DNA of 5,702 nt from Bacteroidaceae bacterium (GTDB taxonomy: Bacteria > Bacteroidota > Bacteroidia > Bacteroidales > Bacteroidaceae), in NCBI GenBank assembly GCA_021443285.1, contig JABUUG010000093.1, positions 1-5,702 of the forward strand. Reading direction: 5' to 3'. The translations under genes and the position numbers were made by a program. The notes under the pieces were generated by a model. The model worked only from the letters and a program-made list of their open reading frames with translations, ran no database searches and had not been told where the DNA came from. This document shows, piece by piece, positions 1 to 5,677 of the stretch. How positions within the stretch are numbered: position 1 is the stretch's first letter; each line of letters starts with the position of its first letter.

Positions 1-348
1 CTGACGGACAAACCGGCCCGCTTCTTCGTCAACGAGATAATCCGCGAGAAGATACTGCTCTACTACGACAAGGAGATACCCTACTCGGTGGAAGTGGCGG
101 TGCAGTCGTTCAAGGAGGAAAAGGACATCATCCGCGTGCGCGCTATAATATATGTGGAGCGAGAGTCGCAAAAGGGCATAATAATCGGGCATCAGGGCGT
201 GGCACTGAAAAAAGTGTCATCCGAAGCCCGCAAAGCGCTTGAGAAATTCTTCGGCAAGCAGATATACCTTGAGTGCTATGTGAAGGTGGACAAGGACTGG
301 CGCTCATCGAAGAAAGAGCTCGACCACTTCGGATATAACGATATATAG
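1..348 (+). CDS. era: GTPase Era, C-terminal part (5' truncated by window edge)
   Basis: Era is an essential GTPase that binds the 3' end of 16S rRNA and helps assemble the 30S ribosomal subunit. Only the last 115 codons are here, in frame from base 1, and the GTPase domain lies outside the window. The visible part starts with the linker helix PARFFVNEIIREKILLYY (fragment residues 5-22) and the IPYSVEV strand, both characteristic of Era. A KH RNA-binding domain follows: KGIIIGHQGVALKKV carries the GxxG loop as GHQG, then the amphipathic helix SSEARKALEKFFGKQIYLECYVKV and the typical ending DW(R)SSKKELDHFGY. The reading frame actually begins upstream; the internal GTG at 88 is not a true start. 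Isoleucine is often coded by ATA. A 65-nt spacer separates it from coaD. Family assignment is near certain; completeness upstream cannot be judged. Confidence 0.96.
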   Translation: MTDKPARFFVNEIIREKILLYYDKEIPYSVEVAVQSFKEEKDIIRVRAIIYVERESQKGIIIGHQGVALKKVSSEARKALEKFFGKQIYLECYVKVDKDWRSSKKELDHFGYNDI

Positions 349-355
349 AGAAATC

Positions 356-395
356 TCGAAAATTCGAAAATTCGAGAGCTCGAAAATTCTGAAAA
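356..395 (+). repeat. 8-nt-unit degenerate tandem repeat, copy 1
   Basis: The era-coaD spacer holds consecutive 8-base units: tcgaaaat (356-363), tcgaaaat (364-371), tcgagagc (372-379), tcgaaaat (380-387) and the decayed tctgaaaa (388-395). A perfect 6-bp dyad, ttcgag (371-376) and ctcgaa (379-384), sits inside it with a 2-nt centre, too tight for an RNA hairpin as drawn. A related array with the same period lies upstream of the flavodiiron gene. Function is unknown. There is no U-tract, so it is not an evident terminator. Confidence 0.75.
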
Positions 396-413
396 CAAAT
401 AATCCCTAATCCC

Positions 414-851
414 GTGACAGCCCTCTTCCCTGGTTCATTCGACCCCTTCACAACAGGACACGACGACATAGTGCGCCGCTTCCTGCCGCTGTTCGACAGG
501 ATTGTTGTGGCAGTGGGCGTGAACGAGCGCAAACAGACGATGCTGACAGCAGAAGAGAGGGTGAGGCAGATAAAGGAGCTATACAGCAACGAGCCGAAGA
601 TAGACGTGCAGACATACAGCGACCTGACTGTGGACATGGCACAGCGTGTCGGCGCACGATACATAATAAAGGGCGTGCGCAGCGTCAAGGACTTCGAGTA
701 TGAACGCGAACAGGCGGAGATAAACCGCAGACTCTGCCCGGAGATTGACACCATAATACTCTTTGCCTCGCCCGACAAGGCAATCGTCAGCAGCTCGGTA
801 GTCAGGGAGCTGCAGCATTTCGGAAAAGACACAAAACAGTTCCTCCCATGA
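414..851 (+). CDS. coaD: Phosphopantetheine adenylyltransferase (PPAT)
   Basis: This cytosolic enzyme transfers AMP from ATP to 4'-phosphopantetheine, giving dephospho-CoA and pyrophosphate, the fourth step of CoA synthesis. The 145-residue product has the nucleotidyltransferase signature ALFPGSFDPFTTGH at residues 3-16, in which T13-T14-G15-H16 is the T/HxGH nucleotide-binding motif. It also has IVVAVGVNERK (30-40), IIKGVRSVKDFEYEREQAEINRRL (84-107) and the closing IVSSSVVREL motif (124-133) with FGKDTKQFLP at the end. The length is slightly below the usual 150-165 residues because the tail is short; no core motif is missing. The start is GTG at 414: an in-frame TGA lies at 390-392, no ATG or GTG lies between them, and the signature begins directly after it. 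No Shine-Dalgarno is visible. Its stop overlaps the ybeY start as ATGA, implying translational coupling. Confidence 0.96.
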   Translation: MTALFPGSFDPFTTGHDDIVRRFLPLFDRIVVAVGVNERKQTMLTAEERVRQIKELYSNEPKIDVQTYSDLTVDMAQRVGARYIIKGVRSVKDFEYEREQAEINRRLCPEIDTIILFASPDKAIVSSSVVRELQHFGKDTKQFLP

Positions 852-1267
852 TAACGTATTCAGCAGAGAATGTCCGCTTCCCAAAGATAAGGCGCAGAGA
901 CGTGTCGGCATGGATAAAGCATGTGGCAGCCTCCTACGGGAAAAAGGTCGGCGAGATAGGCTACCTCTTCTGCGACGACGAGAAGATACTGGAAGTGAAC
1001 CGCGAATACCTCCAGCACGACTACTACACCGACATCATCACCTTCGACTACTGCGAGGATGACACCCTCAACGGCGACCTCGTGATAAGCCTCGACACGG
1101 TGAGGACAAACGCCGAGCAGCAGCACACCACCTACGAGGAGGAGCTACACCGGGTAATAATACACGGCATACTGCACCTCTGCGGCATAAACGACAAAGG
1201 CCCCGGCGAAAGGGAAATAATGGAAAGGGAGGAAAACAAGGCGCTCACAGCCCTCAGAGCAGAATAA
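848..1267 (+). CDS. ybeY: Endoribonuclease YbeY (rRNA maturation factor)
   Basis: YbeY is a single-strand-specific, metal-dependent endoribonuclease involved in 16S rRNA 3'-end maturation and 70S quality control. The 139-residue product shows the conserved NREYLQHDYYTDIITF block at residues 51-66, which contains the family's conserved arginine (R52) and the YxTDIITF strand. Next come GDLVIS (76-81) and the metal site HGILHLCGINDKGPGE at 106-121. H106 and H110 match the first two histidine ligands of the HGxLHLxGxxH pattern. The third position is D116, with K117 after it, rather than histidine; I recall this as a Bacteroidetes-type variant. The ATG start at 848 lies inside the coaD stop (4-nt overlap). 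11 of 13 isoleucines use ATA. Linkage with era fits, since both proteins act on 16S rRNA maturation. Confidence 0.95.
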   Translation: MITYSAENVRFPKIRRRDVSAWIKHVAASYGKKVGEIGYLFCDDEKILEVNREYLQHDYYTDIITFDYCEDDTLNGDLVISLDTVRTNAEQQHTTYEEELHRVIIHGILHLCGINDKGPGEREIMEREENKALTALRAE

Positions 1268-1296
1268 GCTTACACCGGAATAACCAAATATCTCCC

Positions 1297-1331
1297 AATA
1301 GCTAAATAGTAAATAGTCCAATAGTAAATAA
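1297..1331 (+). repeat. 7-nt-unit AT-rich repeat, left arm flanking the AraC gene
   Basis: The 68-nt spacer before the AraC-type gene is built of aaatagt-like units: aatagct, aaatagt, aaatagt, ccaatagt, aaataa. Bases 1297-1309 plus 1317-1331 equal the reverse complement of 2214-2241 at 27 of 28 positions. The only gap is one extra 7-base unit (taaatag, 1310-1316) present here. The repeat ends 4 nt before the AraC ATG, so it forms the gene's immediate leader. No Shine-Dalgarno is present. Confidence 0.75.
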
Positions 1332-1335
1332 ATCA

Positions 1336-2211
1336 ATGATAGCAGATCTTAATCAAATATACCGCAATTGTGACGCAGCTCACATAGGCGATGACTTGAT
1401 CCTGTTGAGCAATCTGAGCAGACTGCCCATACCAACAGAGCCCCGGCGTTCGGAACACATCATCGTGGCACTCTGTCTGCACGGCAAGGCGCAGTTCAGC
1501 GTAGACACAAAGGAGCGTATAGTGAAAGAGGGAGACCTTATCATCATACAGCGCGACCGCGTAACGGACAACTATATGCTGTCGAGCGACCTCCGCGGAA
1601 TAGCAATGATATGGTCGAAGGAGTTCTTCGACGAGCTCGTGAAGGATATGCACGAGCTGCGCAGCCTGTTCCTCTTCTCGCGCATCCATGCCGTGGTGAG
1701 GCTCACTCCAGAGGAGATAGAGGACATCGTGGCGATATTCTCCTTCGTGAAGATGAAGGTGCTGGACAAGACAAACAAGTTCCGCCAGGAGCTGATACGC
1801 TCCCTGATAACCGCAGGAATATACACCGTCTGCAACGCCATCTTCCGCGAGCAGGCAACGCTGATGAACAACAAGACCAGCCGCGCAGAGGAAATCTTCA
1901 TGCAGTTCATCACACTTGTTGAGGAGAACTTCCGTCAGGAGAGGCGCGTAATGTGGTATGCAGAGCAGCTGAACATCACATCCAAGTATCTCTCCGAGAC
2001 CGTGAAGCAGGCATCGCAGCAGACCCCCAACGTGTGGATAGACAACTATGTGATGCTCGAAATACGTGTGCTGCTACGCAACACCTCCAAATCCATAAAG
2101 GAGATTACCGAAGACCTCAACTTCCCAACCCAGTCGTTCCTCGGCAAATACTTCAAGGAGCGCATGGGCATATCCCCAAAGGAATACCGCAAGAAGCACA
2201 CCAGAGAATAG
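1336..2211 (+). CDS. AraC-family transcriptional regulator
   Basis: This is a cytoplasmic one-component DNA-binding regulator of 291 residues. The N-terminal part (about 30-90, including IIVALCLHGKAQFSVD and VKEGDLIIIQRD) looks like an AraC-type cupin sensor domain. A helical linker follows. The C-terminal AraC DNA-binding domain covers about 190-287. Its first helix-turn-helix is YAEQLNITSKYLSETVKQAS (208-227). Its second is SIKEITEDLNFPTQSFLGKY (253-272), followed by the hallmark FKERMGISPKEYRKK. The ATG at 1336 gives a full-length cupin and is preceded only by AT-rich repeat. The ligand and target genes cannot be read from the sequence. It lies upstream of, and codirectional with, a flavodiiron gene 185 nt away, so a role in that gene's control is possible but unproven. 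It is flanked by inverted copies of the 7-nt-unit repeat. Confidence 0.92.
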   Translation: MIADLNQIYRNCDAAHIGDDLILLSNLSRLPIPTEPRRSEHIIVALCLHGKAQFSVDTKERIVKEGDLIIIQRDRVTDNYMLSSDLRGIAMIWSKEFFDELVKDMHELRSLFLFSRIHAVVRLTPEEIEDIVAIFSFVKMKVLDKTNKFRQELIRSLITAGIYTVCNAIFREQATLMNNKTSRAEEIFMQFITLVEENFRQERRVMWYAEQLNITSKYLSETVKQASQQTPNVWIDNYVMLEIRVLLRNTSKSIKEITEDLNFPTQSFLGKYFKERMGISPKEYRKKHTRE

Positions 2212-2213
2212 TC

Positions 2214-2241
2214 TTATTTACTATCGGACTATTTAGCTATT
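2214..2241 (-). repeat. 7-nt-unit AT-rich repeat, right arm flanking the AraC gene
   Basis: This is the reverse-complement copy of the repeat upstream of the AraC gene. ttatttactatcgga (2214-2228) mirrors 1317-1331 with one mismatch, and ctatttagctatt (2229-2241) mirrors 1297-1309 exactly. Further ctattt units continue loosely to about 2269 (2245-2250, 2264-2269). It begins 2 nt after the AraC stop codon. A weak hairpin, aatagtc (2207-2213) with gactatt (2227-2233), also straddles the stop but has no U-tract. Confidence 0.75.
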
Positions 2242-2316
2242 ATACTATTTCCCGGATATTTTTCTATTTTATCATTTGGTAATTGGGGGATCTGGCGGCA
2301 GAGGGGAATTAAACAA

Positions 2317-2356
2317 TTGAAAGCTTGAAAGTTTGAAACTTCGAAAACTCGAAGGC
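2317..2356 (+). repeat. 8-nt-unit degenerate tandem repeat, copy 2
   Basis: There are five back-to-back 8-base units: ttgaaagc (2317-2324), ttgaaagt (2325-2332), ttgaaact (2333-2340), tcgaaaac (2341-2348) and tcgaaggc (2349-2356). The shared pattern is tYgaarNN, the same period and core as the array before coaD (tcgaaaat). It lies 40 nt before the flavodiiron start, within the 185-nt spacer after the AraC gene. That spacer otherwise shows only the 7-nt-unit repeat and A-rich sequence. I found no convincing match to the Bacteroidetes -33/-7 promoter pattern. Confidence 0.72.
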
Positions 2357-2396
2357 CCCAAAAAACAGAACAAATCGTAAAAACATAAATAAAACT

Positions 2397-3599
2397 ATGC
2401 AAAAACCTACTATTTCACAAAGCATACGCTACATTGGTGTAGACGACCTCGACATTGACCTCTTTGAGCATCAGTATGAAGTGCCGGAGGGTATGTCATA
2501 CAATTCATACGTAATTCTTGACGAGAAGGTTGCAGTGATGGACACTGTCGATGCAAGGAAGACCGACGAGTGGGAGGCAAACCTCAAGGCTGCTCTCGGC
2601 GACCGCAAGCCCGACTATCTCGTGGCACACCACATGGAGCCAGACCACGCCGCAAACATCGCCCGTTTCGTTTCTATGTACCCTGAGGCAAAGGTGCTCT
2701 GCTCGGCAAAGGCATCGCAGATGTTAGGGCAGTTCTTCGACGAAGACCTGTCGGCAAATGTGCAGGTGGTAAAGGAAGGCGATGTCGTTTCGCTCGGCAC
2801 ACACTCACTGCAATTCATTGCGGCGCCGATGGTACACTGGCCGGAGGTGCTCATGTCATACGAGGCATCTGAGAAAGTGCTGTTTGCCGCCGACGGTTTC
2901 GGAAAGTTTGGCGCAATAGAGAAAGAGCCTGCGGAGACAAACGCTGCTGGCGAAGAGCTGAACGAGAAGGCGGAATGGGCCTGCGAGGCACGCCGCTACT
3001 ACTTCAACATCTGCGGAAAATACGGCGCACAGGTACAGGCTGTGCTGAAGAAAGCCGCCGCACTCGACATAAAGACCATCTGCCCGCTGCACGGACCGGT
3101 GCTGAAGGAAGACCTCGGACACTACATCGGGCTCTACGACACATGGAGCAAGTACGAGCCGGAGACCATCGGAGTGTTCATCGCCCACACCACACTGCAC
3201 GGCAACACCGCCAAGGCGGCGGAGATACTCAAGGAAAAGCTTGAGGCAAAGGGAGTTAAGGTGGCAATGAACGACCTCACACACGACGATATGGCAGAGG
3301 GAATAGAGGACGCTTTCCGCTACGACCGCATGGTGCTTTGCGCCCCGACATACGACGCCGGCATTATGCCGAAGATGGAGGACTTCCTTGCACACCTGAA
3401 GTCGAAGGGCTACAAAAACCGCACGGTGGGACTCATCGAGAACGGTTCATGGGCACCGGCAGCGGCAAAGCTGATGCGCGCAAAGCTCGAAGAGCTCAGC
3501 AACGTGAAGGTTCTCGACGAACAGGTGTCAATCCGTTCAACCGTGAAGCCAGAGACCATCGGGCAGATAGAGAAGCTCGCGGATGCCCTTACGGCATAG
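2397..3599 (+). CDS. fprA: Class A flavodiiron protein (FprA family A-type flavoprotein)
   Basis: This is a soluble enzyme that reduces O2 to water and/or NO to N2O, protecting anaerobes; in this family electrons usually come from rubredoxin. The 400 residues are the standard two-domain length. The N-terminal metallo-beta-lactamase-like domain (about 1-250) has every expected diiron ligand: H79, E81 and D83 in HHMEPDHA, H147 in VHWPEVL, D166 in AADGFGKFG, and H232 in CPLHGP. The flavodoxin domain starts at about 257 (ETIGVFIAHTTLHGNTAKAA); T265/T266 to T271 form the FMN-phosphate loop, with APTYDAG and ENGSWAP further on. There is no C-terminal rubredoxin or NAD(P)H-oxidoreductase extension, so it is the simple class A form and needs a separate electron donor, not seen here. 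O2 versus NO preference cannot be read from these motifs. Only 6 of 21 isoleucines use ATA, unlike ybeY, hinting at high expression. Two hairpins follow the stop. Confidence 0.95.
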   Translation: MQKPTISQSIRYIGVDDLDIDLFEHQYEVPEGMSYNSYVILDEKVAVMDTVDARKTDEWEANLKAALGDRKPDYLVAHHMEPDHAANIARFVSMYPEAKVLCSAKASQMLGQFFDEDLSANVQVVKEGDVVSLGTHSLQFIAAPMVHWPEVLMSYEASEKVLFAADGFGKFGAIEKEPAETNAAGEELNEKAEWACEARRYYFNICGKYGAQVQAVLKKAAALDIKTICPLHGPVLKEDLGHYIGLYDTWSKYEPETIGVFIAHTTLHGNTAKAAEILKEKLEAKGVKVAMNDLTHDDMAEGIEDAFRYDRMVLCAPTYDAGIMPKMEDFLAHLKSKGYKNRTVGLIENGSWAPAAAKLMRAKLEELSNVKVLDEQVSIRSTVKPETIGQIEKLADALTA

Positions 3600-3619
3600 T
3601 GGACAAAACGAATAAGCGC

Positions 3620-3642
3620 CCAAGACTGCGCAAAGGTCTTGG
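3620..3642 (+). other. Hairpin 1 downstream of the flavodiiron gene
   Basis: A perfect 7-bp inverted repeat, ccaagac (3620-3626) and gtcttgg (3636-3642), has a 9-nt loop. It begins 21 nt after the stop codon and is not followed by a U-tract. It may stabilise the mRNA 3' end or assist the stronger hairpin immediately downstream. Confidence 0.5.
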
Positions 3643-3650
3643 CAGCAAGA

Positions 3651-3691
3651 GGAAAAAGGCGGCGTGTCGCAACGGACAGCCGCCTTTTTCC
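3651..3691 (+). terminator. Strong intrinsic terminator after the flavodiiron gene
   Basis: A perfect 13-bp stem pairs ggaaaaaggcggc (3651-3663) with gccgcctttttcc (3679-3691). Within the 15-nt apical part a further tgtc (3665-3668)/gaca (3675-3678) helix can form around a gcaacg loop, with G3664 bulged. The GC-rich core next to an A-tract/T-tract pair, followed by gtgtttt, fits a Rho-independent terminator on the + strand. The symmetric A/T tracts could also work on the other strand, but no minus-strand gene is here to use it. Confidence 0.85.
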
Positions 3692-3714
3692 GTGTTTTGC
3701 GCACATCGTTTACC

Positions 3715-3862
3715 GACATATAGAACAACCTCTGTTGGCAATATATGTCAAGAGAGGTGGTGTCCCCTTGGGCGTTATGCTTATATATTGTAATTATTAT
3801 GCAATTTTGCGGAGAAATTGTCATGCAGTATTTTCAGGTGGGTTCTATAAATTAGCACCCAC
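3715..3862 (+). promoter_or_regulatory. Structured leader of the Na/Pi cotransporter gene (candidate)
   Basis: Three separate inverted repeats lie between the terminator and the transporter ATG. (1) gacatata (3715-3722)/tatatgtc (3742-3749), with an inner caac/gttg helix and a ctct tetraloop (3730-3733). (2) caattt (3802-3807)/aaattg (3815-3820), 7-nt loop. (3) gtgggt (3838-3843)/acccac (3857-3862), extended after one mismatch by cta/tag around taaat. The third ends 19 nt before the start codon. They could be RNA hairpins of a 5' UTR or operator dyads. caattttg (3802-3809) resembles the Bacteroidetes -7 element TAnnTTTG with one mismatch, but no -33 TTTG sits at the right distance, so no promoter is called. 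I recognise no known riboswitch class. Confidence 0.4.
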
Positions 3863-3881
3863 GGTTTAATTCATTATATAA

Positions 3882-5564
3882 ATGGACAATCTTGTTAATC
3901 TTCTCTCCCTTATTGGTGCGCTCGGACTCTTCCTTTTCGGTATGAAGACCATGAGCGAGGGCTTGGAGAAATTCGCGGGCGACCGCCTGCGCAACATCTT
4001 GGCAGCAATGACCAAGAATCGTTTTATGGGTGTGATAACAGGTATCACCGTAACAGCTTTGATACAATCATCATCGGCAACAACCGTGATGGTTGTATCT
4101 TTCGTTAATGCCGGCCTGATGTCGCTGGCACAGGCGATAGGCGTTATCATGGGTGCCAACGTGGGTACTACGGTTACGGCGTGGATTATCTCCGCCATAG
4201 GCTTCAAGGTGAACATCAGCGCACTGGCCCTGCCCCTGCTCGCCATTGCTGTGCCACTGATATTCAGCGGCGACTCCAAGCGCAAGTCGGTGGGAGAGTT
4301 CATCTTCGGATTCTCGTTCCTGTTCATGGGTCTGTTCCATCTTCAGGAGGCTGCCATGGCGCTCAACATCGGCGAAATGGTGGCAAAGATGCTCGCACAG
4401 GTGGCTGGCGGCGGCTTCTTCACGGTCATCCTTTTCGTCATCGTGGGCGCACTGGTGACAATGGTTGTACAGGCCTCCGCCGCAACGATGGCTATCACGC
4501 TCATGCTCTTCGACATGAACATCGAAGGCTTCGGACTGGAGCAGGCAGCCGCACTCGCCATGGGTCAGAACATCGGAACAACCATCACAGCCTTCATAGC
4601 GTCGCTCACAGCCAACACACAGGCACGCCGGGCAGCCCTGGCGCACATGTTCTTCAACGTCTTCGGCGTGGTCGTGGTGCTGGTAATCTTCTATCCGTTC
4701 TGCGATGCAGTGAACTGGTTTGTGGATAACATCATGCTTGCCCCGAACAACGACCTCTTCAAGCTGTCAGCCTTCCACACCGCGTTCAACGTGTTCAACA
4801 CCCTGCTGCTCATAGGTTTTGTACGTCAGATAGAGCTGTTCGTGTGCCGCGTGCTGCCGCAGAAGGAGGACGATTCGGAAGGTCGCCTGAAGTACATCAC
4901 CGGCGGTCTGCTCTCTACCTCAGAGCTTTCCATCTGGCAGGCACGCAACGAGATAGGCGTACTCGCAGAGCGCTGCATGAAGATGCTCGGCATGGTGCGC
5001 CAGTGTCTGGACACCGAGAAGGACGCCGACTTCGAGAAGATATACAAGAAGGTGGAGCACTACGAGCAGATAACCGACAACATGGAGGAGGAGATAGCCT
5101 CTTATCTGCGTAAGGTGAGCGAGGGAAGGCTCTCCGCCTACTCAAAGAACCACATAGCCTGCATGCTCCGCGAGGTGGACGAACTGGAGTCTATCGGCGA
5201 CTCGTTCTACCACCTGGCACGCACCGTTTCGCGCAAGCGCAAGAACGAACCAGCACCCTTCACCATACAGCAGCAGGCAAACATAGAGCAGATGCTCGAC
5301 CTTGTGAACGAGGCGATGGAGGATATGCACGCCGTGATAACCGGCCCTGAGCACGAAACCCTCAGCCTGTCGAAGAACTACAAGGTGGAGCAGAAGATTA
5401 ACGAGCTGCGCAACCAGTGCCGCGAGGAGAACCTCGACTCCGTGAGCAAGGGCGTTTACAGCTATCGCCTCGGCACCTTCTACAACGACTTCATCTCCGG
5501 ATGCGAAAAGATTGGCGACTACGCGATAAATGTAGTGCAGGAAGAGGCGGCGGTGAACAAGTAA
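3882..5564 (+). CDS. Na+/phosphate cotransporter with C-terminal PhoU-like domain
   Basis: This inner-membrane protein of 560 residues is predicted to import inorganic phosphate with Na+. The membrane part (about 5-322) holds two related Na/Pi repeats. Repeat 1 has QSSSATT (62-68) and MGANVGTT (90-97). Repeat 2 has QASAAT (197-202) and MGQNIGTT (227-234). The first QSSS signature is canonical; the second is altered, with S198 and S200 replaced by alanine relative to QSSS. Hydrophobic helices are clear around 6-20, 111-128, 178-195, 253-272 and 300-322. The C-terminal cytosolic part (about 350-555) is helical and PhoU-like, with paired acidic motifs EVDELESIGD (431-440) and GCEKIGDYAINV (540-551), as in PhoU metal-binding repeats. 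This fits the Na/Pi-PhoU fusion form common in bacteria. The ATG at 3882 begins directly before the first helix. No other pho gene is visible; a terminator separates it from the upstream gene, so it is probably its own transcription unit. Confidence 0.94.
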   Translation: MDNLVNLLSLIGALGLFLFGMKTMSEGLEKFAGDRLRNILAAMTKNRFMGVITGITVTALIQSSSATTVMVVSFVNAGLMSLAQAIGVIMGANVGTTVTAWIISAIGFKVNISALALPLLAIAVPLIFSGDSKRKSVGEFIFGFSFLFMGLFHLQEAAMALNIGEMVAKMLAQVAGGGFFTVILFVIVGALVTMVVQASAATMAITLMLFDMNIEGFGLEQAAALAMGQNIGTTITAFIASLTANTQARRAALAHMFFNVFGVVVVLVIFYPFCDAVNWFVDNIMLAPNNDLFKLSAFHTAFNVFNTLLLIGFVRQIELFVCRVLPQKEDDSEGRLKYITGGLLSTSELSIWQARNEIGVLAERCMKMLGMVRQCLDTEKDADFEKIYKKVEHYEQITDNMEEEIASYLRKVSEGRLSAYSKNHIACMLREVDELESIGDSFYHLARTVSRKRKNEPAPFTIQQQANIEQMLDLVNEAMEDMHAVITGPEHETLSLSKNYKVEQKINELRNQCREENLDSVSKGVYSYRLGTFYNDFISGCEKIGDYAINVVQEEAAVNK

Positions 5565-5592
5565 ATAAAGACTCATGGTTATTGGTTATGAA

Positions 5593-5628
5593 GTTAAAGG
5601 AGTTAAAGAAGTAAAAGGAGTTAAAGAC
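5593..5628 (+). repeat. 9-nt-unit tandem repeat, left arm of inverted pair
   Basis: There are four consecutive 9-base units: gttaaagga (5593-5601), gttaaagaa (5602-5610), gtaaaagga (5611-5619) and gttaaagac (5620-5628). The array starts 28 nt after the transporter stop. Bases 5604-5628 are the reverse complement of 5678-5702 at 23 of 25 positions, with the inner 15 (5614-5628) perfect. Confidence 0.8.
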
Positions 5629-5677
5629 ATTACCTATGTGATTTGTATTCAGTTAGTTGTCAGGCAAGAAGTGATTT

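Noticed and set aside
88..348. Independent small KH-domain protein starting at GTG 88
   Set aside because: The frame is open back to base 1 and the upstream 29 residues match the Era linker, so this is the tail of era and not a separate gene.
356..395. CRISPR-like array
   Set aside because: The units are 8 nt, contiguous and lack spacers.
143..832. 229-codon open frame on the minus strand opposite era and coaD
   Set aside because: It runs antisense across two clearly conserved genes and the spacer, its translation is low-complexity Ser/Arg-rich with no recognisable motif, and it is explained by the codon bias of the + strand genes.
1297..2241. Insertion sequence or transposon with terminal inverted repeats
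   Set aside because: The enclosed gene is an AraC regulator with no transposase, no target-site duplication is visible, and the arms are low-complexity tandem units rather than typical terminal repeats.
2260..2290. Promoter-like tatcatttg before the flavodiiron gene
   Set aside because: It has one base too many between TA and TTTG for the Bacteroidetes -7 pattern, and no properly spaced -33 TTTG was found.
2856..3395. 179-codon minus-strand open frame within the flavodiiron gene
   Set aside because: It is fully antisense to an intact, motif-complete enzyme. Its Val/Leu/Cys-rich translation reflects the complement of the Glu/Lys/Ala-rich coding frame.
3338..3793. 151-codon + strand open frame spanning the flavodiiron 3' end and the terminator
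   Set aside because: It is out of frame with the conserved enzyme, highly basic, and runs through a strong terminator hairpin.
4071..4646. 191-codon minus-strand open frame within the transporter gene
   Set aside because: Its His/Cys/Glu-rich translation is the complement of transporter codons, with no family resemblance and no start context.
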